A stretch of 64,000 bases of DNA, taken from positions 1-64,000 of the forward strand of contig NZ_VSTH01000103.1 of assembly GCF_008123965.1 (NCBI RefSeq), in the 5' to 3' direction. The position numbers and the translations under genes were made by a program. The notes below the pieces were generated by a model. That model searched no databases. It was not told the origin of the DNA and saw only the letters and a program-made list of their open reading frames with translations. Of the stretch, positions 36,341 through 45,818 are shown one piece after another. The stretch comes from Bradyrhizobium hipponense (lineage in GTDB: Bacteria; Pseudomonadota; Alphaproteobacteria; Rhizobiales; Xanthobacteraceae). Every line of letters starts with the position of its first letter. The first letter of the stretch is position 1.

Positions 36341-37229
36341 CACCGTCGCGCAGTCGGCCGCCGCCGCCAAAGCCGCACCCGATACCATGGCCTGGGATTC
36401 CGGGCTGCGGCGGCTGATGATGATCTATCTGCCGCTCGGCTGCTTCGTGCTGATCCTCCTGTTTCCGTTCTACTGGATGGCGATCACCTCGTTCAAGCCG
36501 AACGCGGAACTGATGAATTTCAAGCAACACAACCCGTTTTGGATCACCTCGCCGACGCTCGCCCACATCAAGCACCTGCTGTTCGACACGGCCTATCCAC
36601 ACTGGCTGTGGACGACGATGATGGTCGCGATCGGCTCGACCACGCTGTCGCTGATCGCGAGCACGCTGGCGGCCTATGCCATCGAACGGCTGCGCTTTCG
36701 CGGCAGCCCCTATGTCGGCCTCGGCATTTATCTGGCCTATCTCGTGCCGCCCTCGATCCTGTTCATCCCGCTTGCGACCGTGGTGGTGCAGTTCGGCCTG
36801 TTCGACAGTCCGCTGGCGCTGATCCTGGTCTATCCCACCTTCCTGGTGCCGTTCTGCACCTGGCTGCTGATCGGCTATTTCAAGTCGATCCCCTATGAGC
36901 TCGAGGAATGCGCGCTGGTCGACGGCGCGACGCGGCTGCAGATCCTGCGGCGGATCACGCTGCCGCTCGCGGTGCCCGGGCTGATCTCGGCCGGCATCTT
37001 CTCCTTCACGCTGTCGTGGAACGAGTTCATCTACGCGCTCGCCTTCATCCAGAGCGGCGCCAACAAGACTGTACCGGTCGCGATTCTGACCGAGCTCGTC
37101 ACCGGCGACGTCTACCAGTGGGGCGCGCTGATGGCGGGCTCGCTGCTCGGCTCGCTTCCGGTCGCGATCTTCTACTCGCTCTTTGTGGATTACTACGTGT
37201 CCTCGCTGACCGGCGCGGTAAAGGAGTAG
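36333..37229 (+). CDS. Sugar ABC transporter permease (MalG-like)
   Basis: A 298-residue inner-membrane permease with six predicted helices and the EAA loop YELEECALVDGATRLQILRRITLPLA. It follows the MalF-type gene with an eight-base overlap. No ATPase gene follows; the next gene is an esterase-like protein. An ATPase such as an MsmK/UgpC-type subunit would have to be supplied from elsewhere. Confidence 0.92.
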   Translation: MTDTVAQSAAAAKAAPDTMAWDSGLRRLMMIYLPLGCFVLILLFPFYWMAITSFKPNAELMNFKQHNPFWITSPTLAHIKHLLFDTAYPHWLWTTMMVAIGSTTLSLIASTLAAYAIERLRFRGSPYVGLGIYLAYLVPPSILFIPLATVVVQFGLFDSPLALILVYPTFLVPFCTWLLIGYFKSIPYELEECALVDGATRLQILRRITLPLAVPGLISAGIFSFTLSWNEFIYALAFIQSGANKTVPVAILTELVTGDVYQWGALMAGSLLGSLPVAIFYSLFVDYYVSSLTGAVKE

Positions 37230-37312
37230 CAGATCCTGCGGCGTTCGGCCCGGCTTCACAAAACTGCAACACGCGGTCCGCATAAGACGGCCTCCGTCAA
37301 CAGGAGACGCAC

Positions 37313-38668
37313 ATGCGCGCGACTTTTCTTGCCTCCGTCGCAACGATCATCCTCACCGCGGGCTCGGCGCTCGCGCAGAGCGAAGGCGAATTCCCGGCCA
37401 AGCTCGCCGGCCACGTGGTGATGCCCGCCGCGACCTTCATCGACGCCCCGGCGGATGCGCCCGCCGATCTCAAGACCTCCGGCAAGTACACCACCGGCAA
37501 GCGCGTCGACGCGCTCGGCACCGTGATGGGCAAGTCCTATGAGCGCCCGACCGGCGTGTCGCTGCCGTTCAAGGGCCAGCCGCTCCAGGGCCACTCCGGC
37601 ATCAAGACCATGCCCGACGGCACTTTCTGGGTCATCACCGACAACGGCATGGGCGCGCGCGCCAACTCGCCGGATTCGATGCTGTATCTCAACCACTACA
37701 AGATGGATTGGGCCGGCGGCAAGATCGAGCGGCTCGAGACTGTCTACCTGCACGATCCCGACAAGAAGGTCCCGTTCCGCATCGTGCACGAGGACACGCA
37801 GAAGCGTTATCTCACCGGCTCGGATTTCGACACCGAGGGTTTCCAGATCATCGGCGACACCTTCTGGATCGGCGACGAGTTCGGCCCCTACATCCTCAAG
37901 GCGGACAAGACCGGCAAGATCCTTGGGCTGTTCGAAACGGTCGCCGACGGCAAGCCGGTGCGCTCGCCCGATCACTGGGCGGTGGCGACCCCGGGCGCGC
38001 CCGGCGCGACCTACACCAACGTCAATCTCCGCCGCTCCAAGGGCTATGAGGGCTTTGCGTCCTCGAAGGACGGCAAGTTCCTCTACGGCCTGCTCGAGGG
38101 CCCGTTGTGGGACGCCGACAAGAAGGACTGGGAGAAGGTCGACGGCAAGGAAGCCTCCCGCATCCTCGAATTCGACGTCGCCGCGGAAAAATTCACCGGC
38201 CGCTACTGGCAGTATGTGTTCGAGCAGAACGGCAACGCCATCGGCGACTTCAATATGATTGATCCGAGCGCCGGCCTCATCATCGAGCGCGACAACGGGG
38301 AAGGCACAGCCGACAAGGCCTGCCCGCAAGGCACCCGCGGCGAGAACTGCTTCCCCGACCTCGCCAAGTTCAAGCGCGTCTACAAGATCGAGCTCACTGA
38401 GGCCAATGTCGGCAAGCCCGTGCGCAAGATCGGCTATATCGACCTGATGAAGATAAAAGATCCCGACAAGAAGGCGAAGAAGCCGCTCAACGACGGCGTC
38501 TACACGTTCCCGTTCTTCACCATCGAGAACGTCGATCGCATCGACGACAGCCACATCATCGTCGGCAACGACAACAACCTGCCGTTCTCGTCCAGCCGCG
38601 ACCCCAACAAGGCCGACGACGACGAGTTCATGCTGCTGGAGGTCGCCGACTTCCTGAAGGCGAAGTAA
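37313..38668 (+). CDS. Exported esterase-like/phytase-like protein (PF13449)
   Basis: A 451-residue protein with a signal peptide (FLASVATIILTAGSALA-QS) and the "esterase-like activity of phytase" beta-propeller type layout: LQGHSGIKTMPDGTFWVITDNG near residue 95, GFQIIGDTFWIGDEFGPYIL near 180, and FEQNGNAIGDFNMIDPSAGL near 305. Several metal-binding Asp residues (DNGMGAR, DEFGPY) are visible. It is secreted, and the reaction is not certain. It lies downstream of the ABC permeases by 83 bases and may be co-transcribed. Confidence 0.85.
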   Translation: MRATFLASVATIILTAGSALAQSEGEFPAKLAGHVVMPAATFIDAPADAPADLKTSGKYTTGKRVDALGTVMGKSYERPTGVSLPFKGQPLQGHSGIKTMPDGTFWVITDNGMGARANSPDSMLYLNHYKMDWAGGKIERLETVYLHDPDKKVPFRIVHEDTQKRYLTGSDFDTEGFQIIGDTFWIGDEFGPYILKADKTGKILGLFETVADGKPVRSPDHWAVATPGAPGATYTNVNLRRSKGYEGFASSKDGKFLYGLLEGPLWDADKKDWEKVDGKEASRILEFDVAAEKFTGRYWQYVFEQNGNAIGDFNMIDPSAGLIIERDNGEGTADKACPQGTRGENCFPDLAKFKRVYKIELTEANVGKPVRKIGYIDLMKIKDPDKKAKKPLNDGVYTFPFFTIENVDRIDDSHIIVGNDNNLPFSSSRDPNKADDDEFMLLEVADFLKAK

Positions 38669-38674
38669 TCGAAA

Positions 38675-38894
38675 CTCTCTCTCCGCTTGCGGGGAGAGGG
38701 TTGGAACCCGACAGCGGCGCCTCACCCTCCGTCATTGCGAGCGCAGCGAAGCAATCCAGAATCTTTCCACGGAGATAGCCCGGATTGCTTCGCTGCGCTC
38801 GCAATGACGAGGATAGAACTCCAGTCTCGTACTCTCGATGAGTGCGCGGAGGCACCCCTCACCCTCTCCCCGTAAGAACGGGGCGAGGGAGTGA
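38675..38894. repeat. Composite palindromic repeat after the phytase-like gene
   Basis: Two nested kinds: an outer CTCTCTCCGCTTGCGGGGAGAGGG-type pair (left ~38677-38701, right CACCCTCTCCCCGTAAGAACGGGG at ~38858-38883) and an inner CGTCATTGCGAG unit (38730-38810: GTCATTGCGAGCGCAGCGAAGCAATCC with inverted GGATTGCTTCGCTGCGCTCGCAATGACG). It fills the gap to the convergent tonB gene. One element may have inserted into the other. Confidence 0.72.
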
Positions 38895-38904
38895 GAGAGC
38901 GTCG

Positions 38905-39735
38905 TCATCTCACCGTAAACTCGACCGGGATCGTAAAGCTCATCGAACCGTTGGTGATCTCGGGCGGGATCGGCGGAAACAGCTGCGCCTGGCGGATCAT
39001 CGACATGGCCTGGGCGTCGAAGGCGGCAACGCCCGACGATCCGCCAAGACAGCTGGACGTCACCTGCCCGCTGCGGCTCAGCGTGAAGCTCAGCCTGGCA
39101 ACGCCGCGCTGACCGCCACCACCGGATGGATATTGGTGAAAGCGCATCAGATGTGCGCGGACGCGTTGATTATAGGACGCGATCACCGAAGCCACCGCGC
39201 CTGCGCTCATTGCCGATGCCATCGGCGCCTCGCGCTCGGCGCGCGGCGGCGCGCTGGTGCGCGGCGCGGGAGCGGCCTCCGACGGCTTCCTGGCCTCGCG
39301 GCGAACCACCTTCGGCTTCGCTGGCGTTGGTCTTTCAGCAGGAATGATCTTCGCCGGCTCGAGCTTGGCCGGCGTCGGCTCCAGCTTCTGCTCCGGCGGC
39401 GCCACGACCTCCGGCTTCTCCTGCGGTGGCGTCGGCGCGATGGTGTCCTCGACGGTCTGCTGCTGCATGGGCGCCGGCGGCGAAGCGTCGGCCGCCTGCA
39501 TCGGCGGCCCCGGCGCGACGTCGTCCTGGGTCGGCTGCGGCGCCGATGTCGCCGGCGCCATGTCAATCATGATCGCCGGCAGGTTGACACCCGGCTCGGG
39601 CGGACGGTTCAGCCAATTCAATGCAAATGCGATGACGCCTACATGCAACGCCACGATCACCGCGGCTGATCCGCCCCAGCGTGCGCGCTCGCGCTCGCCG
39701 AGCGGCTCATGCAAGGCAAAGGCGTTCGCGGCCAT
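38905..39735 (-). CDS. tonB: TonB energy-transducing protein
   Basis: A 276-residue protein with an N-terminal membrane anchor (about residues 22-41, GSAAVIVALHVGVIAFALNW), a long Pro/Glu/Lys-rich spacer (e.g. PPEQKLEPTPAKLEPAK) that crosses the periplasm, and a C-terminal TonB domain (FHQYPSGGGGQRGVARLSF with the YP motif). It passes energy from ExbB/ExbD to outer-membrane receptors such as HmuR. The start ATG at 39735 shares one base with the exbD stop. It is the last gene of the hmuR operon. Confidence 0.9.
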   Translation of the reverse strand: MAANAFALHEPLGERERARWGGSAAVIVALHVGVIAFALNWLNRPPEPGVNLPAIMIDMAPATSAPQPTQDDVAPGPPMQAADASPPAPMQQQTVEDTIAPTPPQEKPEVVAPPEQKLEPTPAKLEPAKIIPAERPTPAKPKVVRREARKPSEAAPAPRTSAPPRAEREAPMASAMSAGAVASVIASYNQRVRAHLMRFHQYPSGGGGQRGVARLSFTLSRSGQVTSSCLGGSSGVAAFDAQAMSMIRQAQLFPPIPPEITNGSMSFTIPVEFTVR

Positions 39736-40181
39736 CAATTGCGTCCGTCGAGGCCGACGAGCGCGACCTTGAGATAACCGGCATTGCGCAAGGTGTTCAT
39801 CACCTCCATCAGATCGCCGTAGGAGACCGCCTTGTCGGCGCGCAGATAAATCCGCTCGTCCTTGCGGCCCTTGGTGGCGGCCTCGAGCGAGGTGCCGAGC
39901 GCATCGCGGGCCACGACATCTTCACCAATCGCGATCGAGAGGTCAGGCTTCACGGTGACGAAGGTCGGCTTGTCCGGCCGCGGCGCCGGCTCGGCCGCAG
40001 TCGCCGGCAGTTCGACGCCGATATCGACGGTGGCGAGCGGCGCAGCCACCATGAAGATGATCAGCAGCACCAGCATCACGTCGATGAACGGCGTGACGTT
40101 GATCTCATGGGTGACGTCGAGATCGCTGGGGTCGCCGCGCTTGAGCGGCGATCCCGAACGTCCGCCGAGCTTCGCAGCCAT
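39735..40181 (-). CDS. exbD: ExbD, TonB-complex inner-membrane protein
   Basis: A 148-residue protein with one N-terminal membrane helix. The motif HEINVTPFIDVMLVLLIIFM holds the proton-path Asp typical of ExbD/TolR. The rest is periplasmic (DERIYLRADKAVSYGDLMEV). It forms the proton channel with ExbB that powers TonB. It is three bases downstream of exbB and overlaps tonB by one base, so the three are translationally linked. Confidence 0.94.
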   Translation of the reverse strand: MAAKLGGRSGSPLKRGDPSDLDVTHEINVTPFIDVMLVLLIIFMVAAPLATVDIGVELPATAAEPAPRPDKPTFVTVKPDLSIAIGEDVVARDALGTSLEAATKGRKDERIYLRADKAVSYGDLMEVMNTLRNAGYLKVALVGLDGRN

Positions 40182-40184
40182 GAC

Positions 40185-40964
<780 letters not shown>

Positions 40965-40990
40965 CCTGATCTCCCGACAGACAGAAGAAA

Positions 40991-41506
40991 CTACGCCGCG
41001 GGCAGCGCCGCGATCCGGTCCGCGCGCTGCCGGAACCGCGCCAGCTGGTCCGCCCGCAACGCGCGGGTCTCGTCGCGACCGACGAAGATCTTGAACATGA
41101 TACCACCGTCGACATTGACAAACGCGGCGAAGGCCGAGGTCTTGCCCATGAAGGGACGCTCGACGAAAGCAACGCCTGCGCAACGCTCGTGACGAAGATG
41201 GCCGTGCAATCCCTTTGGCTGCATCAGGTTGAAATAGCCGCGGCCGATCTCGCCCGTGGGAATCGCGCCCGTGAACTCGAAGATCGCATCGTCCGTGTGC
41301 ACGATCAGCGTAACCTCGCCCCACTCTGCGATGTCCTGCATGGCAGCGGCGAAATGCTCGCCGGCGCCGATCCGCACCATCGACGGCGGCAGCGCCTCGA
41401 TCACTGTGCGTGGCGAGACCTTGCGCTCGCGCGCAACGTCCTCGATCACCGCGCCGGGATTGTCGGCCATGTGTGCCTTGAGATCGGCGAGATCGGTGCT
41501 CAGCAT
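40991..41506 (-). CDS. hutX: HutX/ChuX family haem utilisation carrier
   Basis: A 171-residue cytosolic protein of the HutX group: PGAVIEDVARERKVSPRTVIEALPPSMV at the start, HTDDAIFEFTGAIPTGEIGRGYFNL in the middle, and FVERPFMGKTSAFAAFVN near the end. HutX binds incoming haem and is thought to deliver it to a degrading enzyme, here probably the HmuQ encoded 31 bases upstream. It lies between hmuQ and exbB in the same operon. Confidence 0.9.
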   Translation of the reverse strand: MLSTDLADLKAHMADNPGAVIEDVARERKVSPRTVIEALPPSMVRIGAGEHFAAAMQDIAEWGEVTLIVHTDDAIFEFTGAIPTGEIGRGYFNLMQPKGLHGHLRHERCAGVAFVERPFMGKTSAFAAFVNVDGGIMFKIFVGRDETRALRADQLARFRQRADRIAALPAA

Positions 41507-41537
41507 GTCCGGCTCCTTTCGTGCTGGCGGCGCCGCC

Positions 41538-41870
41538 TTAAGCGGCCGCAGCCTTGCGCTCGCTCTGGATCACCTCAAAGCCCTCGAACTTGGGATGGCC
41601 GAGATAAAGGCTCTCGCCGGTCCTGTTGTCGGCGCGGGCATGGGCGCGGCGGAATTCCTCCGATCGCGTCCAGGATTCGAACGCGGGCTTGTCGATCCAG
41701 CTGGTATGCGATGAATAGAGCGTGTGATCCTCGGCCTCCGGGCCCTTCAACAGATGAAACTCGACGAAGCCCGGCATGGTGCCGAGATAGGATTCGCGCG
41801 TGGCCCAGACTGTTTCGAACGCGGTCTCCGCGCCCTTCCTCACTTGGAAGCGATTCATAGCGATGAACAT
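41538..41870 (-). CDS. hmuQ: Haem-degrading monooxygenase (IsdG/HmuQ family)
   Basis: A 110-residue protein of the antibiotic biosynthesis monooxygenase fold. MFIAMNRFQVRKGAETAFET at the N terminus contains the Asn and, later in GFVEFHLLKGPEAEDHTLYSSHTSW, the Trp and His positions used by IsdG-type haem oxygenases. It opens the haem ring to free iron. Its place between hmuR and hutX matches the Bradyrhizobium HmuQ. AGGAG seven bases before ATG 41870 marks the start; the longer open frame upstream is not credible. Confidence 0.9.
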   Translation of the reverse strand: MFIAMNRFQVRKGAETAFETVWATRESYLGTMPGFVEFHLLKGPEAEDHTLYSSHTSWIDKPAFESWTRSEEFRRAHARADNRTGESLYLGHPKFEGFEVIQSERKAAAA

Positions 41871-41934
41871 CAGATTTCTCCTGTCAGTCATGTGAATCGG
41901 CAAGCGCCGATCGGATTGATTCAGAACGCACCGA

Positions 41935-41960
41935 AGCCACGCCGGGACATCAGCGTGGCT
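41935..41960 (-). other. Hairpin between hmuR and hmuQ
   Basis: AGCCACGC-CGGGACATCA-GCGTGGCT, an eight-base-pair perfect stem in the 135-base gap after the hmuR stop. It lacks a T-run on the minus strand, so it may protect the hmuR transcript's 3' end or reduce read-through rather than stop transcription completely. Confidence 0.45.
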
Positions 41961-42005
41961 CTGGAGGTCGATACGGCGCCCTGCACGGGTTCGCCGGTCC
42001 ACTCC

Positions 42006-44399
42006 TCAGGTGCCGCCAAAGTGGTACTTGAGGCCTCCTTTGATCACGAGCCCTGCGCCGGCGCTGGCCCACTTCACGTCGTTTTGCGTGTCGCCGGTGC
42101 TGCCAACCGGAATGGCATAGGGGCGATAGTACTGGTTGAAAAGATTTTCGACCGAGAAGTTCAGCGTGAGATCCTGCGTCGGCAGATACTGAACATACAG
42201 ATTTACGAGATCGTACGACGTCGCCGGGGTATAGGTTCGCGGGATATCGTAATTGGCGATGGCCGACGTCCACATCACCGAGAGGATCAATGTCCTATCG
42301 AGCAGGCGCACGCCCGCTGTCGTGGTGACCTTCTGCGGCGGAACGCTATAAAGACCAAACCCGGTCTGCAGGTTCTTGCCATTCTGATAGGTCCCGGACA
42401 GGCCGACAAACCAGAGGTTCGCATCGTACATCGCCTCGGCTTCGAAGCCCTGAATACGGGCAGAAGCGACGTTCTGATACTGCAGGAACGGCAGCACCGT
42501 GATGCTGGGTGCCGGCGGAGGGCCGGTGGGAACCACCAGCGGATTGCCGTAGGCGACCTGATCGATGAAGTCTGTGATGTCGTTGCGGAACACGTTGATC
42601 TTGCCGCGAAGCGTATCGCCCGGCGTGAACAGATCGTTCTTCTTGATGTTGAATCCGATCTCCTTGTTCTTGCCGACCTCGGGCCGCAAGTTTGGATTCG
42701 GCACGAAGCAGAACGTCGAATCCGCGCCAGGTCCCGGCGTGCCCGACGGACACCGGAAGAAGGAGTCGTTGACCGTGGCACCTGAATGCGGGCCGCTGAC
42801 CAGCGTCTCGGTAATCGACGGCGCCCTATAGCCTTCGGCGTAGCTGACATAGGGGGTCACGACGGCGGTGGGAACAAGCGCGACCGTGATCTTCGGCGAT
42901 AGGCGATCACCGCCGGACGACGAGGTTGCCGACGAAAGCTGATAGTTGTCGTAGCGGAGCGCGCTGATCACCTCGAGCATGGAGGTGTAGTCGGTCTTCC
43001 ACTGCACGAAGCCGCCGGACACGGTGCGCTGTCCGCCGGGCGTCGTGACTTCGGATGTGCCGGTCGTGTCTCGGGACGATACCTTGTCCTGGAAGGCGTC
43101 CAGCCCGTAGGTCACCGCGTGACGCCAGCTTCCGGTCTCGAACCGCGTCGTGTTGTGCACGTCGACGCCGATCGTATCGAGCAGATATCCGCGATTGCTG
43201 CCAATACAGCCAGACACGGCATTGCCAGGAACGCCTCCGCAGTAGACCGATGGCGTCGTGCTGGTATGTGCGGTCTTGACCTGATCGTTCTCGGTCCGGT
43301 TCCAGTAGACCTTGGCATCCCAATCGAACCACTGGTCGTCGGGCTGCGAATATTTCCACCCGAGCGTCGTCGTGTAGTTCTTCACGTTGGACGCGTAGAT
43401 CGAGGTGCCGCCCAGATTGTTGGTGCCGTTCGCGTTGGTCGAATTCGGATCGCCAGCGCGCCGCGGCGGCTGGCCCACACTGTAGATGTCTTCCTGGAAG
43501 ATCGTTCCGAGCTTGACCTCATGCCCGTCCGCCGGCCGCACGGTCAGCTTGGCGATGCTGCTCGTGAGCCGGTTGCCGGTGTTGGCAACCTCGAAGCCGG
43601 TGCCGTCCCTGTAGTTCTCCTGCGTGGAGTAAGTGCCGCCCGCGAATACGTCGACATTCGGGTTGACATGAACACCGCCGAAGGCCGAGCCAAGCGCGCG
43701 GCCGTAGTTGCTGCCAAGAATGGTCTTGACGTCCACGCCCCAGCGCTCACCGGCGCGCACCACATCCTCGATATCCTTGGTGCGGAACGACGCCACGCCA
43801 CCAATGGCGCCGGAGCCGTAGATGTTGGCGGTCGGACCGCGCACGATGTCGATGCCGCTGATCAGCTCGGGGTTGAGAAAGAACGAGCCGTTGGCGAAAT
43901 GACCTGTGCGCTGATAGTTCTGCCGCGCTCCGTCGACGACGACGGCGACGCGACCGAAATCCTGAAGGCCGCGGATGTTGATCGAGGTCGATGGCTCATC
44001 GCCACGGTTCTGAACCCAGACACCGGGCACGTTGTAGATGAGGTCGCCGACCGTACTGGCCTGGCGGCCTTCGATCTGCCCTGACGTCACGACACTGACC
44101 GGCGCGAGCGCATCGACCGCACGCTCCTCGGTCTTTGAGGCCGCGGCCGTGATGGTATCGAGCGATTGAACAGGCGCAGCACCTGCCTGGGCGCGAGCGT
44201 TCATCGCCTCGGACGTTGCCTGCTGTGCGATTTGCGGCTTGGCCTGCTTGCGTTTGGCCTGCTTCGGCCGATCCGGCGACGCGTGTTCGACTTGCGGCTG
44301 AGCGGTTTGCGCAACACCGCTCTCCGTCGCCAATGCCGCGATTGAAACCACCGACGCGCCCAAAATCAGGGCGCGCGAATACCTAGCCCCGTCAGCCAT
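42006..44399 (-). CDS. hmuR: TonB-dependent haem receptor HmuR
   Basis: A 797-residue outer-membrane receptor. It has a signal peptide (residues ~1-30), a basic spacer, and a TonB box/plug region beginning near residue 80: DTITAAASKTEERAVDALAP, VPGVWVQNRGDEPSTSINIRG, then a 22-strand barrel ending in the usual hydrophobic terminal strand (GGLKYHFGG). It is of the haem/haemoglobin receptor group; PNPNLRPEVGKNKEIGF and VSYAEGYRAPSITET (the FRAP-like YRAP box) are visible. It imports haem using TonB power from the genes at the end of its own operon. Divergent from hmuP. Confidence 0.95.
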   Translation of the reverse strand: MADGARYSRALILGASVVSIAALATESGVAQTAQPQVEHASPDRPKQAKRKQAKPQIAQQATSEAMNARAQAGAAPVQSLDTITAAASKTEERAVDALAPVSVVTSGQIEGRQASTVGDLIYNVPGVWVQNRGDEPSTSINIRGLQDFGRVAVVVDGARQNYQRTGHFANGSFFLNPELISGIDIVRGPTANIYGSGAIGGVASFRTKDIEDVVRAGERWGVDVKTILGSNYGRALGSAFGGVHVNPNVDVFAGGTYSTQENYRDGTGFEVANTGNRLTSSIAKLTVRPADGHEVKLGTIFQEDIYSVGQPPRRAGDPNSTNANGTNNLGGTSIYASNVKNYTTTLGWKYSQPDDQWFDWDAKVYWNRTENDQVKTAHTSTTPSVYCGGVPGNAVSGCIGSNRGYLLDTIGVDVHNTTRFETGSWRHAVTYGLDAFQDKVSSRDTTGTSEVTTPGGQRTVSGGFVQWKTDYTSMLEVISALRYDNYQLSSATSSSGGDRLSPKITVALVPTAVVTPYVSYAEGYRAPSITETLVSGPHSGATVNDSFFRCPSGTPGPGADSTFCFVPNPNLRPEVGKNKEIGFNIKKNDLFTPGDTLRGKINVFRNDITDFIDQVAYGNPLVVPTGPPPAPSITVLPFLQYQNVASARIQGFEAEAMYDANLWFVGLSGTYQNGKNLQTGFGLYSVPPQKVTTTAGVRLLDRTLILSVMWTSAIANYDIPRTYTPATSYDLVNLYVQYLPTQDLTLNFSVENLFNQYYRPYAIPVGSTGDTQNDVKWASAGAGLVIKGGLKYHFGGT

Positions 44400-44557
44400 A
44401 TCACCCCAGCCTGCACTTCATGTTCGTTGGTTGGCTGGCGTGGGCTCGCGCAAGGCGAACGACTGGCTGGCTAATTTTCTCAAGACGCAGACAAGTTGCG
44501 CCGCGTCACAATTGGTTACGTGGCAACACTCAGGCGGTCAATGACAACAGGTTACAG

Positions 44558-44574
44558 TTTATATCGATTGTAAA
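44558..44574. promoter_or_regulatory. ICE/Irr-box-like palindrome between hmuR and hmuP
   Basis: TTTATATCGATTGTAAA is a 17-base imperfect palindrome with TTTA-x-A/T-x-TAAA arms. It fits 13 of 14 or fewer of the fixed positions of the rhizobial iron-control element (consensus-like TTTAGAA-N3-TTCTAAA), mismatching mainly at the inner G/C pair. It is 158 bases before hmuR and about 78 before hmuP, the right place for Irr control of both. Confidence 0.6.
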
Positions 44575-44651
44575 TTGCCGCCGTTGGAATGCGCCCGTTG
44601 CCGCCTGTACAAACAGGCTGCATCTGGAATTTGGAAAGCATCACCCCAACA

Positions 44652-44858
44652 ATGTCAGCAGCGCCCGGAGACAAAATCGGCGGCGCGGCAGGGCCGGCAG
44701 AAAGCCCTCCTGCAACAACGAGAACCTTGACCATGCGCGGGAGCAGGATCGACAGCAGCGAGCTGTTCGCCGCCGAGCGCGAGATCACCATCGCGCATGG
44801 CGTAGACACCTATCGCCTGCGTCTGACCTCGCAGAACAAGCTGATCCTGACGAAGTAA
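44652..44858 (+). CDS. hmuP: HmuP/HemP family haem-uptake coactivator
   Basis: A 68-residue protein whose C-terminal half has the HemP signature: DSSELFAAEREITIAHG, TYRLRLTSQNKLILTK. In Bradyrhizobium HmuP is needed together with the iron regulator Irr to activate hmuR under iron limitation, binding DNA near the control element. An upstream ATG at 44589 is in frame; ATG 44652 gives a more usual length, but no ribosome site clearly decides. hmuT follows after six bases. Confidence 0.88.
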   Translation: MSAAPGDKIGGAAGPAESPPATTRTLTMRGSRIDSSELFAAEREITIAHGVDTYRLRLTSQNKLILTK

Positions 44859-44864
44859 TTTGCA

Positions 44865-45818
44865 ATGACATTTTGTCGCACTCTGACACATCTCCTGCTG
44901 ACCGGCACGATCGCGCTCACCTCCGCCGCGCACGCCGCCGGCATCACCGTACACGACGCGCGCAATCGCGACGTCGCCGTCACCGATTTCGCGCGCACAG
45001 TCTCGATCGGCGGCGCCATCACCGAGATCCTCTACGCGCTCGGGCTAGAGAACCGGCTGGTCGGCGTCGACACCACGAGCCTCTATCCGGCGGCGGCGCT
45101 GCACGACAAACCCAATGTCGGCTACATGCGCCAGATTTCGGCTGAGGGCGTGCTCGGTCTCAACCCCACGCTGATCCTGGCGATCCAGGGGTCCGGCCCG
45201 CGCGAAACCATGGACCTGCTGGAGACGGCAAAGGTGCCGCTGGTGCTGGTGCCCGAGACCTTCTCCGAGCAAGGATTGATCGAGAAGATCAGGCTGGTCG
45301 GCCATGCCATGGGCGTCGATGCGCGCGCCGATTGCCTGAGCGCCGCGGTCAGCGCCGATCTTGCCCAGCTCCGTGCGCTGCGCGCCAAGGTGACGAAGCC
45401 GGTGCGGGTGATGTTCGTGATGTCGCTTCTGAACGGGCGGGCGATGGTCGCCGGTCACAGGACCGCCGCTGACGAGATCATCCAGCTTGCGGGCGCCGCC
45501 AACGCCGTTGACGATTACGACGGCTACAAGATCATCGGCGACGAGGCGATCGTGGCGGCGAAGCCCGAGTTCGTGCTCTCGATCGAGCGCGGCAAGGAGT
45601 CGCTTCAGGCCGAGGCGATCTATACGCATCCCGCCTTTGCCCTGACGCCGGTCGCAGCCAACAAGAGTTTCATCACCATGGATGGTCTCTATCTGCTTGG
45701 CTTCGGCCCGCGGACGGCGGCCGCGGCGCATGATCTCGCGGTCCGGCTCTATCCGACGCTCGCGGCACAGGCTGGCGGATTCGCCTCGACCGTGTCGATG
45801 GCGAATTGCTGGCAATGA
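44865..45818 (+). CDS. hmuT: Haem ABC transporter periplasmic binding protein HmuT
   Basis: A 317-residue periplasmic protein with a signal peptide (HLLLTGTIALTSAAHA-AG). The BtuF/HmuT-type fold shows TVSIGGAITEILYALGLENRLVGVD, NPTLILAIQGSGP, and the conserved Tyr and Arg region near AAVSADLAQLRALRAK. It binds haem delivered through HmuR and hands it to HmuUV. ATGA overlap with hmuU shows coupling. Confidence 0.95.
   Translation: MTFCRTLTHLLLTGTIALTSAAHAAGITVHDARNRDVAVTDFARTVSIGGAITEILYALGLENRLVGVDTTSLYPAAALHDKPNVGYMRQISAEGVLGLNPTLILAIQGSGPRETMDLLETAKVPLVLVPETFSEQGLIEKIRLVGHAMGVDARADCLSAAVSADLAQLRALRAKVTKPVRVMFVMSLLNGRAMVAGHRTAADEIIQLAGAANAVDDYDGYKIIGDEAIVAAKPEFVLSIERGKESLQAEAIYTHPAFALTPVAANKSFITMDGLYLLGFGPRTAAAAHDLAVRLYPTLAAQAGGFASTVSMANCWQ

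Noticed and set aside
43119..44084. 321-codon plus-strand frame inside hmuR
   Set aside because: Antiparallel shadow of a receptor with a full set of conserved motifs.
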